Source of the DNA: JANQOH01 sp965201155
GTDB taxonomy: Bacteria > Pseudomonadota > Alphaproteobacteria > UBA7887
Length of the DNA stretch: 64,000 nt
Assembly (NCBI GenBank): GCA_965201155.1
Contig: OZ241752.1
Coordinates: 2,852,001 to 2,916,000, forward strand
Direction: 5' to 3'
Positions 9,730-18,271 of this stretch are shown piece by piece. The position numbers and the translations under genes are program-made. Within the stretch, counting starts at the first letter, position 1. Every line of letters starts with the position of its first letter. The notes beneath the pieces are model-generated. The model was not told the origin of the DNA. It did no database searches and was given only the letters and a program-made list of their open reading frames with translations.

Positions 9730-10693
9730 TGATCCGGTCCGGCGGGAGAGAGGCCAGCAGCTCCCGGAACCATGCTTCTGTCACGCCGAGTCCTTCTTCC
9801 AGCCCGGTGACCGGCGCCCAGCCAAGAACCTCCGCGGCGCGGCGAATGTCAGGGCGCCGCCGCACCGGATCGTCTGCCTCCAGCGGTATCGACACCGTTC
9901 CCGCCTCGCTGTTGCACACACGCCGCACGACATCAGCCAGTTGCGCGATGGTGATTTCCTCGGGATTCCCCAGATTGATCGGCCCCGGCGGTGCGTCATC
10001 CAGCGCCATGTATGCCAGCAGCCCCTCGATCATGTCATCGACATAGCAGAAAGAGCGTGTCTGGCTGCCGCCCGCCAGCGTCAACGGGCGCCCCAGCAGC
10101 GCCTGCACCATGAAATTGGAAACAACCCGCCCGTCGGAGGGGTGCATGCGCGGCCCGTAAGTATTGAAAATCCGCGCTACCCTGATATCAACGCCGTGTT
10201 GGCGGTGATAGTCGAAAAACAGCGTTTCAGCGCAGCGTTTGCCTTCGTCGTAACAGGCCCGCTTGCCGACCGGATTGACATTGCCCCAGTCGTCTTCCTT
10301 CTGCGGATGGGTCAGCGGGTCGCCATAGACCTCGCTGGTCGAGGCTTGCAGGATGCGGGCGCCGCAGCGCCGTGCCAGTTCCAGCATGTTGATCGCGCCG
10401 TGCACGGATGTCTTCACCGTCTGCGCCGGGTCGTGCTGGTAATGAACCGGACTCGCCGGACAGGCAAGATTGAAGATGCGGTCCACTTCCAGACGCACGG
10501 GTTCCGTCACATCATGACGGATGAATTCAAAATTCGGCTCTCCCAGCATATGGGCGATATTGGCCTTGACGCCGGTGAACAGATTGTCAAGGCAGATTAC
10601 GTCGCATCCCTCCGCCAGTAACCGTTCGCAGAGATGCGAGCCGATAAAGCCTGCGCCGCCCGTAACCAGCACCCGGTCCGTATAGTGCTTCAT
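9713..10693 (-). CDS. UDP-glucuronate decarboxylase-like extended SDR (UXS family)
   Basis: A 326-aa NAD-dependent nucleotide-sugar enzyme. Visible: Rossmann motif TGGAGFIGSHLC (11-22), the active-site Ser/Thr stretch STSEVYGDP, catalytic Y148 and K152 in YDEGK, RIFNTYGPRM, and the R-rich tail DPVRRRPDI. The stretch FNLACPASPVHYQHDP is characteristic of UDP-xylose synthases, so the likely reaction is UDP-glucuronate to UDP-xylose (or its 4-keto intermediate). As the first gene of the operon with GT2 and GtrA, it probably supplies the donor sugar for a lipid carrier. Confidence 0.85.
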   Translation of the reverse strand: MKHYTDRVLVTGGAGFIGSHLCERLLAEGCDVICLDNLFTGVKANIAHMLGEPNFEFIRHDVTEPVRLEVDRIFNLACPASPVHYQHDPAQTVKTSVHGAINMLELARRCGARILQASTSEVYGDPLTHPQKEDDWGNVNPVGKRACYDEGKRCAETLFFDYHRQHGVDIRVARIFNTYGPRMHPSDGRVVSNFMVQALLGRPLTLAGGSQTRSFCYVDDMIEGLLAYMALDDAPPGPINLGNPEEITIAQLADVVRRVCNSEAGTVSIPLEADDPVRRRPDIRRAAEVLGWAPVTGLEEGLGVTEAWFRELLASLPPDRINAGAS

Positions 10694-10734
10694 GTCCGCT
10701 CATTCATGTGTCTGACTCGGCCCCTGCCGTTCCG

Positions 10735-13002
10735 TCATTTCTTCAGCACCAGTTTATGCGGGAAGGTCTCGTGCACCTTCTCCGGTGTCAGCGGAACCTG
10801 GACATAGCGTCCGTCGCGCCATAACGGCCACTGATCCAGCAGTGTCGAACTGTTGAGCCAGCCATCCTGACCGCCAAGCAGAACGAAATAATTGGCGTCC
10901 GGGTCGGTCATGTCGGAAACATGGCGGGCATTGGCGCCGTAGCGCACGCGGTGCCGCTCGGTGGTCGTGTCATGCGCCGTCTTCAACAGCGTATCGGAAC
11001 TTCCGCCCACGCCGTATTCGGCAAAGCGGTAGCGGCTGCCGATGACCGGCGCCATCGCCAGTGCGTGGCCGAGTTGCAAGCGGTGCATTTCCGCCCAGTT
11101 CTGGAATGTCTGTGCCCCCTGCGCTGCGCTTTCCAGCCCTGCCGTCAGCGCGCGCCGCAACACCGCCGGGTCGGCGGCGTCGACATCCTCCTGCAGCAGC
11201 ACGGCAGCGCGCCCGAAATTGGCGAATGCCTGCCAGTCGGTTTCGCCGAAGGCCTGTGGGTAGAATATGCCGGTGAAGCCGGCGCGGAACTGCTCGAACA
11301 CCACGGCGCCTTTCGACTCGGGCCGGTAATGCCCGTCCCAGCCGCGCAATCGCTCGACGGCTTCGGCCTGTGCAGCGTCGTCCGGCTCGCCCAGCCCCAG
11401 CGTATCCAGCCGGGCAATGAAGAGATCGCGCAGTGCGAGCGCCGAGGGCATTTTCACGTCCTGTTGCAATGCGATGAGGGTTTCGAGACCCACCGGCGTT
11501 TCCGCCTCGATCACTTCCGCCATGCGCTGCACGCGGTCGTCGGGCGAAAAGAAGAACCCCACCGGCGGGCCGTCTGCTGTCGGGCGGTTGTTCGCGGAAA
11601 CCAGATACCCCGCCCCGGGATTGTAGCTGAACGGCAGATCGCCGGCCGTGTACAGCGCCGCCCAGGCAGGGTCCTGCACCGCCGGATCGTGAAAAATGTC
11701 GCCCGGCGCGCCGTTTCGCCGCGGCAGGTGCGCCGCCATCACCTGGCCGATATTTCCCTTGGCATCCGCGTAGAGCATGTTCTGGCCGGGTACCGAGAAA
11801 CTGTGGAATGCGCGGTGAAACTCGCGGAAATCCTGTGCCCGGCTGACTGCAAGCATCGCCGATATTTCGTCACTGGGGCGATGGCCGGTCCATTTCAGCG
11901 CCAGCGGCGGCAGGTCGAGGCCCGCCAGCAGCGGTGTGTCCGTGATGATGGGGCCGTGCACCGTGTCGCGCACCGTTATCTCCGTGTCGAACCACCAGCG
12001 CACGCGGATTTTTTCGTGCCGTTCCGTGATGTCCGGCGCGGCCGTGCTCATGTCATAGAGATCGCTGGACGCCGCGCGCATGTTCGTGCCGCCCCAGGCG
12101 ATATGGCGGTTGCGGCCAATGGCGAAGATCGGCAGGCCCGGCCCCATCAACCCCACCGCATGAAAGGAGGGAGACTTCACACCGGCGATCAACCATACAT
12201 TCGGCACCATCAGGCCGAGATGGGGGTCATTGGCGATAAGTGCCCCGCCGGTTGCCGTCCGCGCGGGGGCCAGCGCCATGCTGTTGCTGCCCGAGCGTCC
12301 GACTTCAAGCAGCGTGTCCAGCGCTGCCTCCTGACGGCTGCCGCCGAAGCTCGGCAGCGAGGCGCTGCCGGTGTTGACCATCCGCGCCCACAGTTCGGGC
12401 CAGTCGGTGCGTGTCCGCAGCGGCAGCAGTCGCGCCCAGACCATCCAGTTCACATCGGTCCCGACAAGGCGGCCTATGGTCAGCACATCGGCGACCGTCC
12501 AGGGTTCGCGCGCAAGGCCGAGAACGCGAAATTCATGCGGAAGAACGCGGACAGCGTCCTGATAATGGTTGATTCCGTCCACGAACCGTTGCGTCCAGCG
12601 CCGCGCGGCGGGGTCCATGGCGCGTTCGCTGGCGGCGGCGGCGCGCGAAAAGGAGAGCACTCTCAAGCCGCGGTCGATATCGAGCGCCACCGGGCCAGCC
12701 ATCTCCGAGACTCGGCCATAGGCCAGCATGCGCGCCATCGCCATTTGGCCGAGCCGCAGATGCGCATGCACAAGGCCGAGCGCGAAGGCGGCGTCTTCGT
12801 CCGTTTCGGCTTCGATAAAGGGAATGTGATGCGCGTTCCAGTGGATGGTGACGGCGCCGTGCAGCGGCAGCCCACCGGTCGGGAACACAGCCAGCCTTTC
12901 CGTCAGCCCGGCAGGTCCGGGCAGCGGCGACAGCAGTGCACACCCCGCCATCACGCTGCCGGCCACCGCCATCCCCATCCAGAGCGTCCCCCGCCCCGCC
13001 AT
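10735..13002 (-). CDS. Penicillin-acylase-family N-terminal-nucleophile hydrolase, predicted lipoprotein
   Basis: A 755-aa precursor of the penicillin G acylase/acyl-homoserine-lactone acylase family. These proteins self-cleave to expose an N-terminal Ser; here the site is G238-S239 in RSGSNSMALA, followed by the family IANDPHLGL. The N-terminus has a hydrophobic stretch ending in VMAGC, a plausible lipobox, so it is probably anchored in the periplasm. The ATG at 13002 was chosen because it has a G-rich ribosome-binding site and begins the signal peptide; an ATG 25 codons upstream is rejected. The substrate is unknown; these enzymes cleave amides of phenylacetate, aliphatic acyl chains or cephalosporins. 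Confidence 0.85.
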   Translation of the reverse strand: MAGRGTLWMGMAVAGSVMAGCALLSPLPGPAGLTERLAVFPTGGLPLHGAVTIHWNAHHIPFIEAETDEDAAFALGLVHAHLRLGQMAMARMLAYGRVSEMAGPVALDIDRGLRVLSFSRAAAASERAMDPAARRWTQRFVDGINHYQDAVRVLPHEFRVLGLAREPWTVADVLTIGRLVGTDVNWMVWARLLPLRTRTDWPELWARMVNTGSASLPSFGGSRQEAALDTLLEVGRSGSNSMALAPARTATGGALIANDPHLGLMVPNVWLIAGVKSPSFHAVGLMGPGLPIFAIGRNRHIAWGGTNMRAASSDLYDMSTAAPDITERHEKIRVRWWFDTEITVRDTVHGPIITDTPLLAGLDLPPLALKWTGHRPSDEISAMLAVSRAQDFREFHRAFHSFSVPGQNMLYADAKGNIGQVMAAHLPRRNGAPGDIFHDPAVQDPAWAALYTAGDLPFSYNPGAGYLVSANNRPTADGPPVGFFFSPDDRVQRMAEVIEAETPVGLETLIALQQDVKMPSALALRDLFIARLDTLGLGEPDDAAQAEAVERLRGWDGHYRPESKGAVVFEQFRAGFTGIFYPQAFGETDWQAFANFGRAAVLLQEDVDAADPAVLRRALTAGLESAAQGAQTFQNWAEMHRLQLGHALAMAPVIGSRYRFAEYGVGGSSDTLLKTAHDTTTERHRVRYGANARHVSDMTDPDANYFVLLGGQDGWLNSSTLLDQWPLWRDGRYVQVPLTPEKVHETFPHKLVLKK

Positions 13003-13156
13003 ATTGCTGCCCCCGCCGGGAAATCCTGCTGGAGGGGTTAGCACAAAGCCCCTTGCCGAAAAAGCCGCCCGCGGCAATCAGCAGCGCCGTGGCCGATCCT
13101 TCCTGTTGCTCGCACCCGGCTCCGGCGCGACAGACTGGCCAGACTTGCGTTCAGCG

Positions 13157-13257
13157 GGCAGGCGGGCGGCTTGACCTGCAAACAAGTCCTGCTTAGCTTT
13201 TGCTGCAAGCGCCTTCGGCGCGTCTCTCAGGGGCGGTTGCCATACCGCCCGCCTGCC
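13157..13257. repeat. Long inverted repeat in the 325-bp gap before the porin gene
   Basis: The gap 13003-13327 has no convincing gene. Two 13-base arms (13157-13169 GGCAGGCGGGCGG and 13245-13257, its exact complement) enclose a small perfect hairpin at 13209-13221 (GCGCC-TTC-GGCGC). A second hairpin, GGGCGG (13231-13236) with CCGCCC (13245-13250), uses part of the same right arm, so two exclusive folds are possible. Neither strand shows a clear T-run after the arms. It may be a leader structure for the porin gene or a repetitive intergenic element. Confidence 0.5.
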
Positions 13258-13327
13258 AAAAATCCGGTCGGTATTGCGCGCGCCATAAGCGGCGCAAGCC
13301 GGCCTGCTGATATAAGGAATTCCAAAC

Positions 13328-14713
13328 GTGTTGCAGCGGTGCGCCGTTCTCAAAACCGGTTTGCTCATGCTGTTGCTAGGGGTGAGCCCGGCGGCGGCGC
13401 AGGATCAACCCGCGGCGGAGTCCGCCGCCCCGCCGGCGGCGGGAGACGAAGCCCAAGACAAGGCGCTGGTCGGCGCCGGCGCCGTCGGCTACGACCCGGA
13501 AAAGGCATTTTTCGGCCCCTTGCCGCGTTATGTCTCGCCGGGCGGCAATATGAGTGCCGGCGCCGGATTTCTGGTGCAGATGGACGGCGGCGGCTATGAC
13601 CGCTCAGGCGCCGAAGAAGGAACCGTTATCGACTCGATGTCCGGCGGCAAGCAGGGGCGCCGCGCCATCCTCATCGCCAACGGCTTGTTCTTCAACGATT
13701 ACATCTTTTTCGGCACCTGGGACTTTCTCGACCGCGGCGAACGCTTCAGCGACGGGCTGCGTTCGGCCATGTTCGCCTGGCGCCGTTTCGACCCTCTCTG
13801 GTTCATGGTCGGCCAACAGGAAATCGCTTCGCCCATGGACGGCGCGCGCGGCATTCGCGCCTTCATGGAAGAATCCATGGCAACCAGCGCCTTCGCCTAC
13901 GCCCCCGGAACCCCGTCAGTAGGCGCCCGCATCTCCCATCGCGGCCCCAACCACTCCGCCGCCCTGGGGTATTTCCGCGTGCCGATCAGGGAGTTCGGTG
14001 ACGACCGGGAGGGCTATGGCGTGCATGGGCGGGTTACCTACGCGCCCATCGTCGAGCGCACCAAGGCGCTGCATTTCGGCGTTGCCGGCTATTGGCGCCA
14101 ACCCACCATCCTGCATGGTCACACCCACGGCACCGAGCGATTCGCTGCCCGCCCGGAATTCCGGGTCGATAACAGCAGCATCGTCGTCGATACAGGCAAT
14201 ATCGAAAGTATCGATACCTTCCATTTCGGCGCACTGGAAATCGCCGGCGTCTACGGGCCGTGGTCGCTGCAGGGTGAGGTTCATCGCCTGGACGTCAAGC
14301 GCGCCCCCGGGCCCGGGGGCGCCGCATGGCCCGACCTGACATTCAACGGCCATTATCTGCTCGGTAGCTGGTTCCTTACCGGCGAGTCGCGAAACTACTA
14401 CCAACGCTTGGGTTCGTTCTGGCGCGTCAGGCCCCACAAGGAATTCGACCCCTGGGGAAGCGGCGGCTGGGGCGCCTTCGAACTCGCCGCGCGCATAAGC
14501 CATATCGACCTCGACGACCAGGTGAATCTTCCCGGCGGCATTCGCGGCGGCGCCAGCGATAATGTAACCTTGGCGCTGAACTGGTATTTTAATCCCTATG
14601 TGCGCCTGTCGCTCAACTATGTGCACGCTGACGTGGACAAGGTGAACGCCGAGGGAGACCAGGAAGGCGGCAGAATGAACGCTTTCGGCATGCGCTTGCG
14701 CTGGGAATTCTAG
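13328..14713 (+). CDS. Phosphate-selective porin OprO/OprP-family outer membrane protein
   Basis: A 461-aa predicted beta-barrel. A signal peptide (LLMLLLGVSPAAAQ, cleavage near residue 25) is followed by an acidic/Ala-Pro linker, then alternating strands. The C-terminal part WGAFELAARISHIDL, the Gly-rich turn GGIRGGASDN, TLALNWYFNPYVRLSLNY and the terminal Phe are typical of the Porin_O_P family. The start is GTG at 13328 with an AAGGAA site about 10 bases upstream. These porins pass phosphate, polyphosphate or other anions; the true substrate is unproven. Confidence 0.8.
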   Translation: MLQRCAVLKTGLLMLLLGVSPAAAQDQPAAESAAPPAAGDEAQDKALVGAGAVGYDPEKAFFGPLPRYVSPGGNMSAGAGFLVQMDGGGYDRSGAEEGTVIDSMSGGKQGRRAILIANGLFFNDYIFFGTWDFLDRGERFSDGLRSAMFAWRRFDPLWFMVGQQEIASPMDGARGIRAFMEESMATSAFAYAPGTPSVGARISHRGPNHSAALGYFRVPIREFGDDREGYGVHGRVTYAPIVERTKALHFGVAGYWRQPTILHGHTHGTERFAARPEFRVDNSSIVVDTGNIESIDTFHFGALEIAGVYGPWSLQGEVHRLDVKRAPGPGGAAWPDLTFNGHYLLGSWFLTGESRNYYQRLGSFWRVRPHKEFDPWGSGGWGAFELAARISHIDLDDQVNLPGGIRGGASDNVTLALNWYFNPYVRLSLNYVHADVDKVNAEGDQEGGRMNAFGMRLRWEF

Positions 14714-14737
14714 TCCGGGGAAAGGGGCTCGGCGGCC

Positions 14738-15667
14738 ATGCGTATCCTGCTCGCCCGCCCGCGTGGCGCTTGCGCCGGCGTCGAGCGCGCGGTGGAAGTT
14801 GTCGAACGGGCCCTTGAGCGGTTCGGACCGCCGATCCATGTACGCCACGAGATCGTGCACAACCGCCGCGTGGTCAACTCCCTGCGCGCCCGCGGCGCCG
14901 TGTTCGTGGATGAAGTGGATGAAATTCCCGAGGGCGCCATCACCGTGTTCAGCGCCCATGGCGTTTCACGCGAGGTCGAGGAGGACGCCCGCGCGCGCCG
15001 CTTGCAGGTTATCGACGCCACTTGCCCGCTGGTCGCCAAGGTCCACATCGAGACGTGGAACTATGCGCGCCAGGGACGTCAGGTCGTGCTCGTCGGCCAT
15101 AAAGGGCATCCCGAAGTGGAAGGCACCAGCGGCCGCGCACCGGGCGCCGTGTTGCTGGTGTCCTCCGTGGAGGATGTTGCGCGCCTGCGTGTGCGTGACC
15201 CGGAAAAACTTGCTTGGGTCACGCAAACCACGCTCAGCGTCGACGATACCCGCATAATCATCGAAGCGTTGAAGGCGCGCTTCCCCGCCATTGTCGGTCC
15301 TGACAAGGGCGATATCTGCTACGCCACACAGAACCGCCAGACCGGAGTCCGCCGCCTTGCGGAGGAGGCTGATGTCATCCTGGTGATAGGCTCCCCCAAT
15401 AGTTCCAACTCCAACCGGCTGTGCGAGGTGGGTACGGAAATGGGGGTGCCGAGTTACCTGGCGGACGATCCTGTGGGCATCGACCCGGCCTGGTTGCAGG
15501 GCGCGTCTGTGATCGGCGTCACTGCGGGCGCGTCCGTGCCGGAAGCGCTGGTGGGTGAAATCGTCGACCATCTGCGCGAGTTGACGGGCGCTGCCGTCGA
15601 GGAACAGGACGGAGTCGTGGAGCGGGTGCGCTTCAAGCTTCCTCCCGCACTTGCCGCCCCCGCCTGA
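14738..15667 (+). CDS. ispH: 4-hydroxy-3-methylbut-2-enyl diphosphate reductase
   Basis: Last enzyme of the MEP isoprenoid pathway (309 aa), converting HMBPP to IPP and DMAPP. The three [4Fe-4S]-binding cysteines are visible: C12 (RGACAGVERAV), C96 (DATCPLVAKVH) and C194 (DICYATQNRQ). The GSPNSSNSNRL stretch and the substrate-binding HGVS and EGTSGR motifs are also present. Length is normal. It goes with dxs at 36258-38189, showing that this organism uses the MEP route. Confidence 0.95.
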   Translation: MRILLARPRGACAGVERAVEVVERALERFGPPIHVRHEIVHNRRVVNSLRARGAVFVDEVDEIPEGAITVFSAHGVSREVEEDARARRLQVIDATCPLVAKVHIETWNYARQGRQVVLVGHKGHPEVEGTSGRAPGAVLLVSSVEDVARLRVRDPEKLAWVTQTTLSVDDTRIIIEALKARFPAIVGPDKGDICYATQNRQTGVRRLAEEADVILVIGSPNSSNSNRLCEVGTEMGVPSYLADDPVGIDPAWLQGASVIGVTAGASVPEALVGEIVDHLRELTGAAVEEQDGVVERVRFKLPPALAAPA

Positions 15668-15762
15668 CTCCGCTTTCTGCGCACCCCGACGCGCGAACAT
15701 TATCGGTCCCCGGCAAGTTTGTTCTTTATTTATTCTTTGCGGTGTGATAGGCTGGCCGTGTC

Positions 15763-16839
15763 ATGAACACCGCCGGCGGCAAGTCCAGGGAGCAACGCAA
15801 GGGCAGGGGCGCAGTTTCCAACCCTGACGGGCGCTTCGAAACCACTCAGCGCGCCGCCCTCGACGATGGCTGGGGCAGTCTTGATGAAGAACTGCCACCT
15901 TTGCGAACAACCGTCGGCATCGACACCAGCCGCAGCATCATCTCGCGAAACGACTCCCCGGATATCGGCTTCGACCGTTCCATAAACCCCTATCGCGGCT
16001 GCGAACATGGGTGCGTCTATTGCTACGCGCGCCCCACCCACGCATGGCTCGGCCTGTCTCCGGGGCAGGATTTCGAGTCGCGCCTGTTTGCCAAGCCCGA
16101 TGCGGCAGAATTGTTGCGCAGTGAGCTGGCACGGCCCTCCTATCGCTGTGCGCCGGTCGCACTCGGCACCAATACCGATCCCTACCAGCCGATCGAGCGC
16201 GAACGGCGCATCACGCGCAGCATTCTTGAAGTGCTTGCGGAGCACGAACACCCCGTCACCATTGTCACCAAATCAGCACTGATCCTGCGCGACCTCGACA
16301 TTCTCTCGGAGATGGCGGCGCGCCGGCTTGCCCGTGCTGCCATTTCGGTCACGACACTTGACCGCCGCCTCGCCAACCGGCTGGAGCCGCGCGCCAGTAC
16401 GCCGCCGCGGCGGCTCGCAGCCATTCGCGCGCTGGCCGAGGCGGGCGTGCCCGTTGCCGTCATGGCTGCGCCGATCATTCCCGGTGTCAATGACACTGAA
16501 ATCGAGGCAATCCTTGGTGCGGCGGCCGGCGCGGGCGCCAGCGAAGCCGACTGGGTCATGCTGCGTCTGCCGGGCGAGGTCGCAGATTTGTTCAAGGAAT
16601 GGCTGGAAGCGCATGCACCGCTGAAAGCGCGGCGCGTGATGAGCCTCGTTCGCAGCCTTCATGGAGGCGCTGATTATGACTCCCGCTTTCACATCCGCCG
16701 GCGCGGCGGCGGCGCCTATGCCGACATGATTGCTGCGCGCTTTGCGAAAGCGCGGCGCAAGTTCGGCCTTGCCTTGCGCGGCCTCGAACTCGACACTACC
16801 CGCTTTGCTCCGCCGCGCGCCCAATTGAAGTTATTGTGA
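15763..16839 (+). CDS. PA0069-family radical SAM protein (SplB-like)
   Basis: A 358-aa radical SAM enzyme. The cluster motif is C80-x3-C84-x2-C87 (RGCEHGCVYCYARPTHAW), a form seen in the spore-photolyase-related PA0069 group. A TIM-barrel core follows (LGTNTDPYQPIERE, TIVTKSALILRDLDIL, VAVMAAPIIPGVND). The family is widespread in Proteobacteria and its reaction is unknown. ATG start at 15763; it stands between ispH and a methyltransferase gene on the same strand. Confidence 0.85.
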   Translation: MNTAGGKSREQRKGRGAVSNPDGRFETTQRAALDDGWGSLDEELPPLRTTVGIDTSRSIISRNDSPDIGFDRSINPYRGCEHGCVYCYARPTHAWLGLSPGQDFESRLFAKPDAAELLRSELARPSYRCAPVALGTNTDPYQPIERERRITRSILEVLAEHEHPVTIVTKSALILRDLDILSEMAARRLARAAISVTTLDRRLANRLEPRASTPPRRLAAIRALAEAGVPVAVMAAPIIPGVNDTEIEAILGAAAGAGASEADWVMLRLPGEVADLFKEWLEAHAPLKARRVMSLVRSLHGGADYDSRFHIRRRGGGAYADMIAARFAKARRKFGLALRGLELDTTRFAPPRAQLKLL

Positions 16840-16896
16840 CGAAATTCCTGCCAGACAGGCTGCCGTCAGCGCGGCGCTTGCCGTAAAAGAACACCG

Positions 16897-17637
16897 ATGT
16901 GGCAGGACGTCTCCGACCTACACCAGTTCTATGACTCGCCGCTGGGCCAGATCGCGCGCCGGTTGATACGCCAGCGGCTGCGCGCCTTCTGGCCGGACTT
17001 CGCCGGCAGGCGCGTTCTGGCGCTTGGTTACGGCACGCCCTATCTCGGTGCCGCCCTGGAAGAGGCAGAATGTGTGGCCGCTGTCATGCCAGACCGACAG
17101 GGTGTGATCCGCTGGCCGTCCGGCCAGCCCGGGCGCGTCGTGCTGGCGGAAGAAACGGCACTGCCCCTGCCGGACAGCGCTTTTGACCGCATCCTGCTCG
17201 TCCACGCTGTCGAATCGAGCGAGCACATCCGCCCCATGCTGCGCGAAGTCTGGCGTGTCATGGCCGACGGCGGACGCGTTGCCGCCATTGTCCCAAATCG
17301 CCGCGGCGTGTGGGCGCGCCTGGAGCGGACGCCGTTCGGCCACGGCCATCCCTTCAGCCAGCCGCAACTCGCCTATCTGCTGCGTGAAAACATGTTCGTA
17401 CCCGTCCGCACGGATTATGCGCTTTATGTGCCGCCAAGCCGTCGGCGCTTCATCCGCCGCCTTGCCGTACCGTGGGAACGTGCGGGTGCGCGCTGGATGC
17501 ACCCGTTCGGCGGCGTCGTCCTGTGCGAAGCGGAAAAGCAGCTCTACGGGCTGGCGGCTCCGGCAGGAGCCGGACGGCGGTTCAGACGGGCGCTGGCCGC
17601 GAGCCGCCCTGTCGGCGCGTTTTCCGGCTCAGCATGA
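16897..17637 (+). CDS. Class I SAM-dependent methyltransferase
   Basis: A 246-aa protein with a Rossmann-like methyltransferase fold: the nucleotide-binding turn RRVLALGYGTPYLGAAL (about residues 38-54), LPLPDSAFDRILLVHAVE (motif IV-V region) and the REVWRVMADGGRVAAIVPNR stretch typical of Methyltransf_11 proteins. Alphaproteobacterial homologues opening with WQDVSDLHQFYDSPLGQIARR are common but uncharacterised. Its last 56 bases overlap the convergent metW gene. Confidence 0.8.
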   Translation: MWQDVSDLHQFYDSPLGQIARRLIRQRLRAFWPDFAGRRVLALGYGTPYLGAALEEAECVAAVMPDRQGVIRWPSGQPGRVVLAEETALPLPDSAFDRILLVHAVESSEHIRPMLREVWRVMADGGRVAAIVPNRRGVWARLERTPFGHGHPFSQPQLAYLLRENMFVPVRTDYALYVPPSRRRFIRRLAVPWERAGARWMHPFGGVVLCEAEKQLYGLAAPAGAGRRFRRALAASRPVGAFSGSA

Positions 17638-18271
17638 ACACGCCCTTGTCGCCAAGCAGATTGGCCAGGAAACCGCCATTTCGAAAACGCCGGACCGTGC
17701 CGTCCCCGGCGAGCGCAAACTGCCGCTCCACCGTGACTTCCTCCGCCGCGCACAGCGCCAGAAAGTCGCGGATCGTGCAAAAATGGATGTTCGGCGTGGC
17801 ATACCACGGATTATCCAGCGAACGGGTCACCGGCATGCGCCCGCTCAGCGCAAGTTGTACGCGGCAGTGCCAATTGCCGAAATTGGGGAAGGAAACAATC
17901 GCCCGCCGCCCGATGCGCAGCAACTGCAGCAGCACTTCACGCGGATTATGTGTCGCCTGCAAGGTCTGGCTCAACACCACATAATCGAACGCATCATCGG
18001 GATAGTCCTTGAGGTCCGCGTCCGCATCCCCCTGTATCACCGACAACCCGCGGCGCACACAGGCATTCACGCCCTCGCGGCTGATCTCCAGGCCGCGCCC
18101 GTCAACCTTGCGTTCAGCAGCCAGATAGCGCAGCAGCGCTCCGTCGGCGCAGCCGACATCCAGTACCCGCGACCCGCGCGCGATCAAGCCCGCGATGATT
18201 TGCAGGTCAACGCGAATTCCGTCCGCGCGCGCCAACCCGGCGGCGGAAAAGCCCGGCTCCCCCGCGCTCAT
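17582..18271 (-). CDS. metW: Methionine biosynthesis protein MetW
   Basis: A 229-aa methyltransferase-like protein that works with MetX in methionine synthesis and is thought to bind or activate it. The SAM-binding-like region SRVLDVGCADGALLRYL and the MetW-specific stretches VVLSQTLQATHNPREVLLQLLR and ISFPNFGNWHCR-type (here VSFPNFGNWHCR) are present. The ATG at 18271 overlaps the metX TGA as ATGA, so translation is coupled; a start six codons further upstream is less likely. Confidence 0.92.
   Translation of the reverse strand: MSAGEPGFSAAGLARADGIRVDLQIIAGLIARGSRVLDVGCADGALLRYLAAERKVDGRGLEISREGVNACVRRGLSVIQGDADADLKDYPDDAFDYVVLSQTLQATHNPREVLLQLLRIGRRAIVSFPNFGNWHCRVQLALSGRMPVTRSLDNPWYATPNIHFCTIRDFLALCAAEEVTVERQFALAGDGTVRRFRNGGFLANLLGDKGVFMLSRKTRRQGGSRPAPV

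Noticed and set aside
13180..13240. Glycine riboswitch on the reverse strand
   Set aside because: GAGAG and GCCGAAGG resemble part of the aptamer, but the required pairing CTCTCAGG and the conserved 3' half are absent.
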